A DNA stretch of 64,000 nt from positions 268,501 through 332,500 of the forward strand of contig NZ_CP097267.1 of the NCBI RefSeq assembly GCF_028473605.1. The letters are read 5' to 3'. The notes beneath the pieces are model-generated. The model ran no database searches and had not been told where the DNA came from. It was given only the letters and a program-made list of their open reading frames with translations. The translations under genes and the position numbers were made by a program. Origin of the DNA: Acidovorax sp. NCPPB 3576. Its GTDB lineage: Bacteria > Pseudomonadota > Gammaproteobacteria > Burkholderiales > Burkholderiaceae_C. This document shows positions 23,476 through 32,102 of this stretch, in pieces. Position 1 is the first letter of the stretch, and each line of letters opens with the position of its first letter.

Positions 23476-23942
23476 AGCGGCAGGCTCATCACGACGGCAT
23501 CCTCGCGCTCGCCGCCATGCGCGGGGTAGTAGCGCTTGCGTTCGCCCACGAAGCGAAAGCCCCGCGCCTCGTAGATCGACCGCGCGCGCGCATTGCTCAC
23601 GCGCACTTCCAGCCACAGCCATTGCGCGCTGCAGCCGCGTGCCCACAGGGCCAGCGCATCCAGCAGCAGCCGGGCCCAGCCCTGGCGCTGGTGGGCGGGG
23701 GCCACAGTCAGGTTGAGCAGGTGCACTTCGTCCACGCCTTTCATGGCCACGAAGTAGCCGATCAGTTCATCGCCGGCCATCAGCAGCTGGGTTTCGTAGC
23801 CGGCGGCCATGGCGTCGATGAAGTTGCCGCGCGTCCAGGGGTGCGTGTAGGCGACCTGTTCGATCGCCAGCAGCGCATCCAGCCGCGCGAGCGTGAGCGG
23901 CTCGAACCGGGCTTCGTCGGGGGTGTGGGGAACGGCGCTCAT
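23472..23942 (-). CDS. rimI: Ribosomal protein S18-alanine N-acetyltransferase
   Basis: A GNAT-family acetyltransferase, 156 residues. The family's acetyl-CoA site is seen as LLNLTVAPAHQRQGWARLLLDAL (the R/Q-x-x-G-x-G/A loop), preceded by TRGNFIDAMAAGY and GYFVAMKGVDEVHL, and followed by WLEVRVSNARARSIYEARGFRFVGERKRYYP. The RimI call rests on this pattern and on the coupled position between tsaB (overlap 4 bases) and the glycosylase-like gene (overlap 4 bases). Confidence 0.9.
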   Translation of the reverse strand: MSAVPHTPDEARFEPLTLARLDALLAIEQVAYTHPWTRGNFIDAMAAGYETQLLMAGDELIGYFVAMKGVDEVHLLNLTVAPAHQRQGWARLLLDALALWARGCSAQWLWLEVRVSNARARSIYEARGFRFVGERKRYYPAHGGEREDAVVMSLPL

Positions 23943-24670
23943 GGGGCAGAAGCCAGGGTGGGAGGCAGGGCGGCCGCGGCCGCCTGCTTGGCCGCCAGGC
24001 GCTCCGCCGTGGTTTGCGCCACTTTATCGCGCACGTACAGCGGCAGCGCTTCGCTGGCAGGTCGCGCGCCGCCCGCAGCCATGCATGCGGGAGCCAGGCG
24101 CAGCAGGGCCATGGCGGTGGGCAGGGCAAACACGTGCGGGGCGCCGGGCGCGAGCCGTTCGCCATAGGCCGCGCGGGCATTGCCAGCCACGGTGTAGCCG
24201 GGCGGCACCTGCAGGGCCTGCGGCGCGCTCAGGCCGAAGTCGTTGCCGCCGTGCCATGTGCCGTCGGCCTGGAATTCAAAGGGGGCGGTATAGACCTCGT
24301 CCATGCGTGCATCGAGCACCGCCACCACGCGGGTGCAACCGTGGGCGTGGCGGGCCGCCTCCGCCACGGCCAGCAGGGTGTCGATCGGCAGCACCGGCAC
24401 GCCAGCGCCGCCCCGTGCGCCGAAGGCCAGCCCCTGCGCCACCGAACACGCCGTGCGCAGCCCGGTGAACGAGCCTGGGCCACGCCCGAAGACCACCGCA
24501 TCCAGCGTGTCGAACGACAGGCCGGCCTCGGCCAGCAGGGCCCGGATGGCCGGCAGCAGCGTGGCGGACGCCTGCGCGCCGCCGGGCCCGCTGTGCTCCC
24601 AGGTCGCGTCGTCGCGCTGTACGGCGATGGACAGGGTGTCGGTACTGGTGTCGAAGGCGAGCAGGTTCAT
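23939..24670 (-). CDS. tsaB: tRNA threonylcarbamoyladenosine biosynthesis protein TsaB
   Basis: A 243-residue partner of TsaD and TsaE in the t6A tRNA modification complex. It starts MNLLAFDTSTDTLSIAV and contains the ASKHA-fold GRGPGSFTGLRTACSVAQGLAFG and DARMDEVYTAPF. TsaB has no catalytic site of its own; it dimerises with TsaD. Another t6A enzyme (Sua5/TsaC) is encoded at 29896-30906. The gene heads a three-gene overlapping operon with rimI and the glycosylase-like gene. Confidence 0.94.
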   Translation of the reverse strand: MNLLAFDTSTDTLSIAVQRDDATWEHSGPGGAQASATLLPAIRALLAEAGLSFDTLDAVVFGRGPGSFTGLRTACSVAQGLAFGARGGAGVPVLPIDTLLAVAEAARHAHGCTRVVAVLDARMDEVYTAPFEFQADGTWHGGNDFGLSAPQALQVPPGYTVAGNARAAYGERLAPGAPHVFALPTAMALLRLAPACMAAGGARPASEALPLYVRDKVAQTTAERLAAKQAAAAALPPTLASAP

Positions 24671-24820
24671 GGGGTGAGGGTGGGGGGCCCACCCGAAGCG
24701 CCATGTCTGCGAAACCGCAGCCGTGCGCCGCACCCGGTGCTGGGGAGCCGGTGCGCATTATCGGCGCCCCGGCCGGCGGCCGCCCGCCCGCCGCGCGCAA
24801 CCCCTGCGCGCGGTGGCCGG

Positions 24821-25129
24821 TCAGGCGGCTGCGGCTTCCAGCGCTGCTGGCTGGGCCAGGGCGTCGCCCTCGCCGGCCAGCAGGCCCAGGGGCGCATCCG
24901 GCGCCGGCTTGTCGCAGGGCTGGGCGGCCACGCGGGTGGCGATGTCGCGCGCTGCGGGAGAAAAGTACAGCCAGAGGTTGTCGCTGGCGAGGTCGTAGCT
25001 GGAGAAAAGGGCGCGCCCCGAACCGGGGGGCGTCATCAGGAATTTCGCCATGAAGATCTGCTGGATCTGGCGCGCGGGCTCGAACGCGTCCTGGTCATTG
25101 CCGAGAGCCAGTTTGTACCAAGTGCTCAC
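24821..25129 (-). CDS. Small conserved-looking protein of unknown function
   Basis: Not recognised. A 102-residue soluble protein. The start is taken as GTG at 25129 because GGGAGAAAGG lies 7-16 bases upstream; an in-frame ATG at 25174 lacks such a site. The N-terminal half is well structured in appearance (STWYKLALGNDQDAFEPARQ, then IFMAKFLMTPPGSGRALFSS and NLWLYFSPAARD). The C-terminus is Ala-rich. It lies between tsaB and the divergent dacB. No function is inferred. Confidence 0.65.
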   Translation of the reverse strand: MSTWYKLALGNDQDAFEPARQIQQIFMAKFLMTPPGSGRALFSSYDLASDNLWLYFSPAARDIATRVAAQPCDKPAPDAPLGLLAGEGDALAQPAALEAAAA

Positions 25130-25303
25130 AGTTGCCTTTCTCCCCGGAGGCCGGGACTTCAAGATGGAGGCCATCCTAGGGTGAACCCCGAGCCCGCCGG
25201 CCCTCCCCGCAAGCGCATCGATCTGTAGGACGAGTGCCGATCCTCGGGGGGCTGCGGTCTGCCAAGGCGGCGCTGCCGGCGCGCATCGCTAGACTCGTCC
25301 GCC

Positions 25304-26767
25304 ATGTTGCAAGTCTTTTCAAAGCGCCGGCGGCTGGCCGTGCGCGCGACCACGCTCGTGGCGTTCGCGGGGGCGGCGCTGCCGGCCCTGGCCCAGTCCC
25401 CCGCCACGCCGGAGTCCGCCGGGGCCCTGCCGCCCGCGGTCGAAGCCGCCCTGCAGCGCGCCAAGCTGCCGCGCGAGGCCCTGTCGGTGCTGGTGGTGGA
25501 TGCGGAAGGCCGGCAGGCGCCCCGCCTCGCCTACCGCGCGCAGGTGCCGGTCAATCCCGCCTCGGTGATGAAGCTGGTCACCACCTATGCCGCGCTGGAC
25601 CAGCTGGGGCCGGCCTTCACCTGGGACACGCCGGTGTATCTGGACGCACGACCGCGCGCCGGTAGCCTGCAGGGCAACGTGTACATCAAGGGCCAGGGCG
25701 ACCCGAAGCTCGTGGTGGAGCGCCTGTGGCTGCTGATGCGGCGCCTGCAGGCGCAGGGCATCCAGGTGATCGTGGGCGACATCGTGCTGGACCGCAGCGC
25801 CTTCGACGTGCCCGAGCACGATGCCGCGCGTTTCGACGGCGAGCCGCTGCGCCCCTACAACGCCGCGCCGGACGCGCTGCTCATCAACTACAAATCGATC
25901 GCCATGACCTTCGTGCCCGACGGCCCGGCCGGCGTGGCGCGCGTGCAGTACGAGCCCCCGCTGGCCGGCGTGCAGTGGCCCGCCACCGTGCCGCTCGCCG
26001 CCCAGGGCGCCGAGTGCGGCGACTGGCGCACGGCCCTCAAGGCCGAATTGGCCGACCCCGCCCGCATCGCCTTCCAGGGCGTGTACCCGGCAGCCTGTGG
26101 CGAACGCACCTGGGCCGTGGCCCCGGCCGACCCGGCCGGCTATGCGGCGCGGGCCATCGAAGGCATGTGGCGCGAACTGGGCGGCAAGCTCACCGGCAGC
26201 GTGCGCGAGGGGCGGGTGCCTGCGGGCCTGGCGCCGGCTTTCAGCACATCGTCGCCCGCGCTGGCGGAGGTGGTGCGCGACATCAACAAGTACAGCAACA
26301 ACGTGATGACGCAGCAGGTGTTCCTCACGCTGGCGCTGCAAAAAAACGGCTGCGGCACCTTCGACGGCGCACGCACCGTGGTCGGGCAGTGGTGGCGCCA
26401 GCGCTTTCCCGGATCGGAGGCGCCGGTGCTGGACAACGGCGCGGGCCTGAGCCGCGAAGCGCGCATCAGCGCCCAGGCGCTCGCGCGCATGCTGCAGGCG
26501 GCGTGGCTCTCGCCCGTCATGCCCGAGCTGGTGTCGTCGCTGCCGATCACCGGCGTGGACGGCACCTTGCGCCGGGTCCAGGGCCGGGCGGTCGGCGCGG
26601 CCCACCTCAAGACGGGCAGCCTGCGCGACGTGTCGGCCATGGCCGGCTACGTGCACGCCGCCAGCGGCCGCCGCTACGTGATGGTGGCCATCGCCAACCA
26701 CCCCAATGCAGCCGCGGCGCGCCCGGCCATCGAGGCGCTGGTGGACTGGGTGGCCAACGACCGCTGA
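25304..26767 (+). CDS. dacB: D-alanyl-D-alanine carboxypeptidase/endopeptidase (PBP4, DacB)
   Basis: A periplasmic serine peptidase that trims or cleaves peptidoglycan cross-links. 487 residues with an N-terminal signal peptide (LAVRATTLVAFAGAALPALAQ). The three penicillin-binding motifs are intact: SxxK in NPASVMKLVTTY (Ser near residue 87), SxN in KYSNNVMTQQ and KTG in HLKTGSLRDVSAM. The region between motif 1 and 2 is long, as in class C PBP4. The ATG lacks a clear ribosome site, and TAGACT about 12 bases upstream hints at a near-leaderless transcript. Confidence 0.95.
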   Translation: MLQVFSKRRRLAVRATTLVAFAGAALPALAQSPATPESAGALPPAVEAALQRAKLPREALSVLVVDAEGRQAPRLAYRAQVPVNPASVMKLVTTYAALDQLGPAFTWDTPVYLDARPRAGSLQGNVYIKGQGDPKLVVERLWLLMRRLQAQGIQVIVGDIVLDRSAFDVPEHDAARFDGEPLRPYNAAPDALLINYKSIAMTFVPDGPAGVARVQYEPPLAGVQWPATVPLAAQGAECGDWRTALKAELADPARIAFQGVYPAACGERTWAVAPADPAGYAARAIEGMWRELGGKLTGSVREGRVPAGLAPAFSTSSPALAEVVRDINKYSNNVMTQQVFLTLALQKNGCGTFDGARTVVGQWWRQRFPGSEAPVLDNGAGLSREARISAQALARMLQAAWLSPVMPELVSSLPITGVDGTLRRVQGRAVGAAHLKTGSLRDVSAMAGYVHAASGRRYVMVAIANHPNAAAARPAIEALVDWVANDR

Positions 26768-26862
26768 GGGCCTTTCGCCGGCGGCGGCACTCGGCGCGGC
26801 TATCGGTAGTTCCCCTGTGCCGCCCCCGGACAGTGCGGGTTTACGATGGGCCTCGATAAAAC

Positions 26863-26874
26863 GCACGATCGTGC
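26863..26874. promoter_or_regulatory. Perfect palindrome GCACGATCGTGC upstream of the GDSL esterase gene
   Basis: A 12-base perfect palindrome (with AAAC before and TATTTT after) lies 25-37 bases upstream of the likely start codon of the esterase, in promoter position. Palindromes of this type are typical operators for TetR-family repressors, several of which control fatty acid or ester metabolism. The regulator itself is not in the window. Confidence 0.45.
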
Positions 26875-26899
26875 TATTTTCAACCTGACGGAGAACACC

Positions 26900-28057
26900 T
26901 TGATCTCGAAAACCATTAAAAACAGAGCGTCCTGGGCAGTGACGGCATTGGCAGCGGCCTCGTTGCTGGCGGCCTGCGGGGGCGGCGGGTCGGACACGAC
27001 GCCCGCCGTGAGCGTGAAATCCGTGAAGGTCATGGGCGACAGCCTGGCCGACAGCGGCACGTTCGGCTTCAAGTTCACCGTGCAGGGCACGGCGGCCACG
27101 GGCGCCGGCTCCAGCTCCGTCTGGCCCGAACGGGTCGCGACGAGCTACGGCCAGACGCTGTGCTCGCACTATCTGTCGAGCGGAACTGCGTTCACCACCC
27201 GGGCCGAATGCACCAACTACGCCGTGGGCGGCGGGCGCATCAACAACTTCACGGCGCCCACGTCGCCGGTCTCCATCACCAAGCAGATCCAGGATGCCGG
27301 CGCGGCCGGGTTCACCGACACCGACCTGGTGCTGATCGACGGCGGCGCCAATGACGCGGCCGACCTGATCGGCGCCTACCTGCGCGCATCCAGCGACGGC
27401 GGCGCCACCTACCGCGCCGTGCTGGGCACGCTGCTGGACGCCAATACCGTGAACACCGCCCTGGCTGGCGGCGCGACGGGCATGGCGCAGGTGGGCGGGC
27501 TTTATATGCAGACGCTGGCCACGCGTTTCGCGGCCACCATCAAGACCAACACGCTGGACAAGGGCGCCAAGCGCGTCGCGGTGCTCAACGCCCCGGGCAT
27601 CACCCTCACCCCGCGGTTCCGCCTGGTCGTGGCCTCCATCGCGGCCGCCAACGGCGCGGCCGCCGCCGCCCAGGCCGAAGCCCTGTTCGACGGCTGGATC
27701 CAGGCCTACAACGCCCGCCTGGCCACCAGCCTGGGAACCGACAGCCGCCTGGCCCTGGTGGACTTCTACAGCTCGTTCAAGGACCAGGCCACCAACCCGG
27801 CCCAGTACCAGCTGACCAACGTCTCGACCGCTGCCTGCCCGGCCACCGGCGTGGGCAGCGATGGCCTGCCGACCTACTCCTTCCCCACCTGCACATCGGC
27901 CGCCCTGTCGGCCCGCACGCCCCCCGCAGGCGCCACGGGCGGCGCCGACTGGTGGAAGTCCTACGGCTTTGCCGACAGCTTCCACCCCACGCCCTACGGC
28001 CATCAACTCGTGGCCCAGCTGGTGTCGCGTTCCCTGTCCACCGCCGGCTGGCTCTGA
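26900..28057 (+). CDS. GDSL/SGNH-family esterase lipoprotein
   Basis: A 385-residue secreted hydrolase. A signal peptide with lipobox (ALAAASLLAACGGGG) implies lipid anchoring. All SGNH blocks are intact: KVMGDSLADSGTFG (nucleophile Ser), NYAVGGGRI (Gly), LVLIDGGANDAADLI (Asn) and ADSFHPTPYGHQLVA (catalytic Asp and His). The start is taken as TTG at 26900 because ACGGAGAACACC precedes it and a signal peptide follows directly; ATG 26846 would put 18 extra residues in front, overlapping the promoter palindrome. Its substrate could be lipids, polyesters or plant acyl esters. OmpW follows 33 bases downstream. Confidence 0.88.
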   Translation: MISKTIKNRASWAVTALAAASLLAACGGGGSDTTPAVSVKSVKVMGDSLADSGTFGFKFTVQGTAATGAGSSSVWPERVATSYGQTLCSHYLSSGTAFTTRAECTNYAVGGGRINNFTAPTSPVSITKQIQDAGAAGFTDTDLVLIDGGANDAADLIGAYLRASSDGGATYRAVLGTLLDANTVNTALAGGATGMAQVGGLYMQTLATRFAATIKTNTLDKGAKRVAVLNAPGITLTPRFRLVVASIAAANGAAAAAQAEALFDGWIQAYNARLATSLGTDSRLALVDFYSSFKDQATNPAQYQLTNVSTAACPATGVGSDGLPTYSFPTCTSAALSARTPPAGATGGADWWKSYGFADSFHPTPYGHQLVAQLVSRSLSTAGWL

Positions 28058-28090
28058 TCGCCCAGGCCCCATCCCCTTCGAGGAGTTTTC

Positions 28091-28762
28091 ATGAAGCCAT
28101 TTTCCTGGGCCTGCGTGGCGATCGCCGCGGCCGCCGTCTGCGGCACGGCCAGCGCACAAGTCGCCGGCACGCTGAGCGTGCGCGCCGGCGTGACCCAAAT
28201 CTCGCCCCAAGTCAAAAGCGGCAACCTGAGCGCGCCGAGCTTTCCCGGCACCCGCGTGGACGTGCATTCCGCGACGGCGCTGACCGGCGGCCTGAACTAC
28301 ATGCTGACCGACCACTGGGCGGTGGACGTGCCCATCGGCCTGCCGTTCAAGCACTCGTTCTACGGTGACGGCGCCATCGGCGGCGTGGGCAAGGTGGGCG
28401 AGACCAAGGTGGTGCCCGCCACGGTGTTCGCGCAATACCGTTTCCAGGAGGCCAACGCGGCCTTCCGGCCGTATGTCGGGCTGGGCGTGACCTACGCCAA
28501 GTTCTTCAAGGAACGCACCACCGCCACGCTGAACGGACTGACGGGCGGCACGCCGACCAATCCCACCACCGCGTCGATCGACGACAAGTGGGGCGTCACC
28601 GCGCAGGTCGGCTTCGTATGGCAGTTCAACGAGCGCTGGTTCCTGGATGCGGCCTACTACAAAGGCTTCCTCAAGACCACCACGCGCCTGTCGAGCGGGC
28701 AGAACATCGACATCAAGCTCAACCCCAACGTGTTCGCGGTCGGGATCGGCTACCGGTTCTGA
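28091..28762 (+). CDS. ompW: OmpW-family outer membrane protein
   Basis: A 223-residue beta-barrel porin-like protein. The signal peptide MKPFSWACVAIAAAAVCGTASAQ-type leader is cleaved after the AQ. The mature part starts GTLSVRAGVTQISP, with family segments YMLTDHWAVDVPIGLPF, KVVPATVFAQYRF, FRPYVGLGVTYAKFF and WQFNERWFLDAAYYKGF, and the terminal aromatic signature (GIGYRF). OmpW proteins are eight-stranded barrels with a hydrophobic channel thought to carry small hydrophobic compounds. A ribosome site GAGGAG lies upstream, and a bidirectional terminator follows. Confidence 0.92.
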   Translation: MKPFSWACVAIAAAAVCGTASAQVAGTLSVRAGVTQISPQVKSGNLSAPSFPGTRVDVHSATALTGGLNYMLTDHWAVDVPIGLPFKHSFYGDGAIGGVGKVGETKVVPATVFAQYRFQEANAAFRPYVGLGVTYAKFFKERTTATLNGLTGGTPTNPTTASIDDKWGVTAQVGFVWQFNERWFLDAAYYKGFLKTTTRLSSGQNIDIKLNPNVFAVGIGYRF

Positions 28763-28805
28763 GGCCCTGCCGGGCCCCGTGCCGCACGGAGCCCGCGGCA
28801 CCATC

Positions 28806-28835
28806 GAAAAAGCCGACCCTCGGGTCGGCTTTTTC
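28806..28835. terminator. Bidirectional intrinsic terminator
   Basis: GAAAAAGCCGACC (28806-28818), a four-base loop CTCG and GGTCGGCTTTTTC (28823-28835) form a perfect stem with A and T tracts on both sides. It serves the convergent ompW and GDSL-like genes. Confidence 0.9.
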
Positions 28836-28853
28836 GCGTGGGACAGAAGGCGC

Positions 28854-29807
28854 TTACCAGCGGGCGCGCAGGCGGTCGTACGCGTAGGTGCCGAACTGGC
28901 GCTGCGCCGAAGGCGTGAAGTACACGCGGTCGGCGAACACGTACTTGTCCTGGGCGGCGCCCGTCAGCAGCGTGGAGGCGTTGCACAGCAGCGAGTTGAC
29001 CTGGCCTGCGCCGATGCCGATGCCGTTGTTCGGGTCCACCGAGGTGCAGACGGCGTTGTCCTTGTCGGTGAAGCCGTAGCCCGAAGGCGAGCCCACGAAC
29101 ACGTTGCCGTAGTAGGCCAGATCGACGTACAGCACCGTGGTGCCCAGGTCTTCGATGTTCACCAGCAGGGCCTGGTTGAACTGCGTGCTGGCGTTGCTCA
29201 GCAGCGTGGTCTGGTTGATGCCCACGGCCCAGGGGCTCTTGCCCAGGTCGTAGGTGCCGGTCACCACCACGTGCTTGGCACCGGCGTTGGACAGGCGGCG
29301 CACCTGTGCGGCCAGTTCCTTGCCGGCCGTGGCCGCGTTGGTGAGGAACTGCGCGCTGGTCTGCGTGCCCGCGTTCACGGCGGCCATGCCGGCGATCACG
29401 TCGCTGATGCCGCCGTTGATCATCACCAGGTCGTTCTCGGCGAAGCCGCCCTTGGACAGGAAGGTGTCGATCTGCTGGGTGACGGACGGGGTGGTGGTGC
29501 GGCCGGCGGCGTCGGTGGTGGCGGTGACGCGCGCATTGCCCTGGGCGTAGCCCGTGCCGCCGGCGGCTGCGGCGGTGAAGCTCTTGCCGTAGTTGTTGGC
29601 GATCTGCTGGGCCCAGTTGTTGATGCTGCCGTCGTTGACCGTGTAGCGGGCGCCGTTCTGGCCGATGTCGGTGAAGCCGTCACCGAAGGTGATGAACCGG
29701 TCGGGCGTGATGGCCGACTCGGTTGTGCTCGAACCGCAAGCCGCGAGCAACGTGGCCGTTGCACAAGCGGCGACCACGAGGGTGCGGCGCATCCAATTTG
29801 CTGCCAT
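28854..29807 (-). CDS. SGNH/GDSL-fold lipoprotein with a lost catalytic triad
   Basis: A 317-residue paralogue of the esterase at 26900, with signal peptide and lipobox (ATATLLAACGSS). It follows the same fold order, but every catalytic block is altered: block I reads FITFGDGFTDIG, with Gly instead of the nucleophile Ser of GDSL; block III reads MINGGISDVIAG, with Ser instead of Asn; and the final Asp-x-x-His block reads ADRVYFTPSAQRQFG, with Tyr instead of His. Reading frame and fold segments are otherwise intact, so it looks like a conserved non-enzymatic binding protein rather than decay. It is convergent with ompW and ends against the shared terminator. Confidence 0.85.
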   Translation of the reverse strand: MAANWMRRTLVVAACATATLLAACGSSTTESAITPDRFITFGDGFTDIGQNGARYTVNDGSINNWAQQIANNYGKSFTAAAAGGTGYAQGNARVTATTDAAGRTTTPSVTQQIDTFLSKGGFAENDLVMINGGISDVIAGMAAVNAGTQTSAQFLTNAATAGKELAAQVRRLSNAGAKHVVVTGTYDLGKSPWAVGINQTTLLSNASTQFNQALLVNIEDLGTTVLYVDLAYYGNVFVGSPSGYGFTDKDNAVCTSVDPNNGIGIGAGQVNSLLCNASTLLTGAAQDKYVFADRVYFTPSAQRQFGTYAYDRLRARW

Positions 29808-29895
29808 GGGTTTTTCTCCAGAAAATGTGGCGAGAGTTTAACGACTGGCGCGGCACGGCCTGCAACAGGGCGTGCCGGGCACCATTCAATAGGGT

Positions 29896-30906
29896 TTATG
29901 CGGCCGCGGCACGCTGCAGGCGGTCGCGCACGCCTTCCCAGTCGGGGGTGGCGGGCGGGGCCTCGATCCAGATCAGCTTCACGCCGTCGTCGTCGAAGGC
30001 GCGCAGCACGGCGAAAAGCTGCTGCGCGGTGGCCGCGGCATCGTCGGGCATGCGCCGCACCAGCACCTTGGCCGACCGCGAGCGCAGCGGGGTGCGCGCA
30101 TACACGGCCAGATGCGCGGCATCGGCGCCCAGCAGGTCCAGCCCGGTCTGCAGCGCCTTGGCCTCCATCAGCCGCACCTTGGCCGCCGGGGCGTAGTGGG
30201 CCTCCAGCGTGCCTGACGCACGCGGGGTATGCGCGGGCAGCTCTTCTTTCGATAGCGGTGCAAGGCCGCAGGCCTCGGCGATCTGCGCGCGGCTGATGGC
30301 GCCGGGCCGCAGCAGCACCGGCACGCCGCGCGTGCAATCGACGATGGTCGATTCGATGCCCACGCCGCAGGGCCCGCCGTCCAGCACCAGCAGCGCCTGG
30401 CCCAGCTCGTCCTGCACGTGCAGGGCGGTGGTGGGGCTCACGCGGCCGAAGCGGTTGGCGCTGGGCGCGGCCACGCCCCACACAGGCTGGCCCTCCAGCG
30501 CCGGGTCGTCCGATGCGCAGGCGCGCAGCACGGCCTGGGCGACGGGGTGGGCGGGGCAGCGCAGGCCCACGCTGTCCTGCCCGCCCGTGGCCGCCGTGGC
30601 CACGCCAGGGCGGCGCGGCAGGATGAGGGTGAGCGGGCCGGGCCAGAACGCATCGACCAGCGCCTGCGCGAATGCCGGCACTTCGCTGGCGAAGTGGGCA
30701 ATGCCCGCCGCGTCGGCCACGTGCACGATCAGCGGGTGGTCGCTCGGCCGGCCCTTGGCGGCGAAGATCTGCGCCACTGCCGCATCGCTGGCGGCATCGG
30801 CGGCCAGGCCGTACACCGTCTCGGTGGGCAGGCCCAGCAGAGCGCCCGTTCGCAGGGCGCGCGCCGCGGCGGCGATGGATTCGGGGCGTTGGCCGTCGAG
30901 GATCAT
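29896..30906 (-). CDS. tsaC: L-threonylcarbamoyladenylate synthase, Sua5 type
   Basis: Makes threonylcarbamoyl-AMP from threonine, bicarbonate and ATP, the first step of t6A tRNA modification; TsaB (23939) acts in the next step. The YrdC domain (residues 1-200) shows ALLGLPTETVYGLAADA, KGRPSDHPLIVHV, FWPGPLTLIL, VGLRCPAHP, AAPSANRFGRVSPTTA and the STIVDCT motif. A further ~130 residues with ASGTLEAHYAPAAKVRL form the Sua5 C-terminal domain. It starts 21 bases after purK on the same strand, so it is likely in one transcript with purE and purK. Confidence 0.93.
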   Translation of the reverse strand: MILDGQRPESIAAAARALRTGALLGLPTETVYGLAADAASDAAVAQIFAAKGRPSDHPLIVHVADAAGIAHFASEVPAFAQALVDAFWPGPLTLILPRRPGVATAATGGQDSVGLRCPAHPVAQAVLRACASDDPALEGQPVWGVAAPSANRFGRVSPTTALHVQDELGQALLVLDGGPCGVGIESTIVDCTRGVPVLLRPGAISRAQIAEACGLAPLSKEELPAHTPRASGTLEAHYAPAAKVRLMEAKALQTGLDLLGADAAHLAVYARTPLRSRSAKVLVRRMPDDAAATAQQLFAVLRAFDDDGVKLIWIEAPPATPDWEGVRDRLQRAAAA

Positions 30907-30926
30907 GGCGCGTGCGGGCTTGCGGT

Positions 30927-32102
30927 TCAGAAGGCGTCGATGCCCAGCAGCGCCGCCGCCTGCAGCGCCGTGGCGCTCGCGGCCTCGGCGGTGGGGGCCG
31001 TCACGTTCAGGTGGCCCATCTTGCGGCCGGGCTTGGCGTCGGCCTTGCCGTACAGGTGCAGGTGCGTGCCCGGCAGCGCCAGCACCGCATCCCAGGCGGG
31101 CGTGCGGGCGTGCGGGCCTTGCGTGAACCACAGGTCGCCCAGCAGGTTGAGCATGACGGCGGGGCTGTGCTGGCGCGGCTGCGTGAGCGGCAGGCCGGCC
31201 ATGGCGCGCACCTGCAGTTCGAACTGCGAGACGTCGCACGCGTTCTGGCTGTAGTGGCCGCTGTTGTGCGGGCGCGGGGCGATCTCGTTGACCACCAGCT
31301 CGCCGCCGTCGAGCACGAAGAACTCCACGCACAGCACGCCCACGTAGTCCAGGCCGTTTGCTATCGATTTGGAAGCATTCACCGCATGTTCCACTAGGGC
31401 GTGAGGCACATTTCCCTCATAAGCCTCGGTGACCGCCAGAATGCCGTCCCGGTGCAGGTTACGCTGCACCGGCAGGTGCACGCAGGTGCCGTCGGCGCCG
31501 CGCGCCACGATCACCGAGCATTCGAGCGCCAGGGGCAGCCTCTTTTCCAGCACGCAGGGCACGCCGCCCATGGCCTGCCAGGCGGCGGCGAGTTCGGCCG
31601 GCGTCTTCACGCGGGACTGGCCCTTGCCGTCGTAGCCCATGCGCGCCGTCTTCAAAATGCCGGGCAGAAGATCGGGCGCCACGGCCCCCAGATCGGCAGC
31701 GGTCTCGATCACGGCATAGGGGGCGCAGGGCACGCCGCAGCGCACGAAGTGGGCCTTTTCCTGGGCGCGGTCCTGCGCGATGGCCACGGCGCTCGCGGCC
31801 GGCGCCACCGGGCGCTCGGCGCCCAGCGTGCGCAGCGCCTGGGCGGGCACGTTCTCGAATTCGGTCGTGATGGCGTCGCACAGGCCCGCCAGCTGGGCGA
31901 GCCCGTCCGGATCTTCGTAGGCGGTGCGGATGTGGTGGTGGCTTACCAGGCCGGCGGGGCTGTCCGCGTCGGCATCCAGCACGGCCGTGAAGTAGCCCAT
32001 GGCCTGCGCCGCGTGCACGAACATGCGGCCGAGCTGGCCGCCGCCGACCACGCCCAGCGTGCTGCCGGGCAGCAGCGGGGGCCTTGGCTGCTGCGCGCTC
32101 AT
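30927..32102 (-). CDS. purK: 5-(carboxyamino)imidazole ribonucleotide synthase
   Basis: ATP-grasp enzyme that carboxylates aminoimidazole ribonucleotide for PurE. 391 residues: [20 protein letters not shown] at the N-terminus, [15 protein letters not shown], the ATP-grasp core [19 protein letters not shown], and [25 protein letters not shown]. Residues about 231-248 ([20 protein letters not shown]) are encoded by sequence matching the dispersed repeat (31356-31412), so a mobile-looking repeat contributes coding sequence. Its start overlaps the purE stop. Confidence 0.95.
   Translation of the reverse strand: MSAQQPRPPLLPGSTLGVVGGGQLGRMFVHAAQAMGYFTAVLDADADSPAGLVSHHHIRTAYEDPDGLAQLAGLCDAITTEFENVPAQALRTLGAERPVAPAASAVAIAQDRAQEKAHFVRCGVPCAPYAVIETAADLGAVAPDLLPGILKTARMGYDGKGQSRVKTPAELAAAWQAMGGVPCVLEKRLPLALECSVIVARGADGTCVHLPVQRNLHRDGILAVTEAYEGNVPHALVEHAVNASKSIANGLDYVGVLCVEFFVLDGGELVVNEIAPRPHNSGHYSQNACDVSQFELQVRAMAGLPLTQPRQHSPAVMLNLLGDLWFTQGPHARTPAWDAVLALPGTHLHLYGKADAKPGRKMGHLNVTAPTAEAASATALQAAALLGIDAF
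31356..31412 (-). repeat. Dispersed repeat, copy C, inside purK
   Basis: On the plus strand: GTTTGCTATCGATTTGGAAGC, then ATTCACCGCATGTTCCACTA followed by GGGCGTGAGGC. It is most similar to copy D at 44342 (GCTATTAATTTAATAGC, CACCGCATGTTTCAC, TAGGGCGTACGGC). The copy is intact enough to be recognised although it encodes PurK residues. Confidence 0.7.

Noticed and set aside
25319..28804. 1161-residue open frame on the minus strand opposite dacB, the esterase and ompW
   Set aside because: Antisense to three clear genes; composition is His/Arg/Gly-rich as expected for GC-rich shadow frames and shows no domain.
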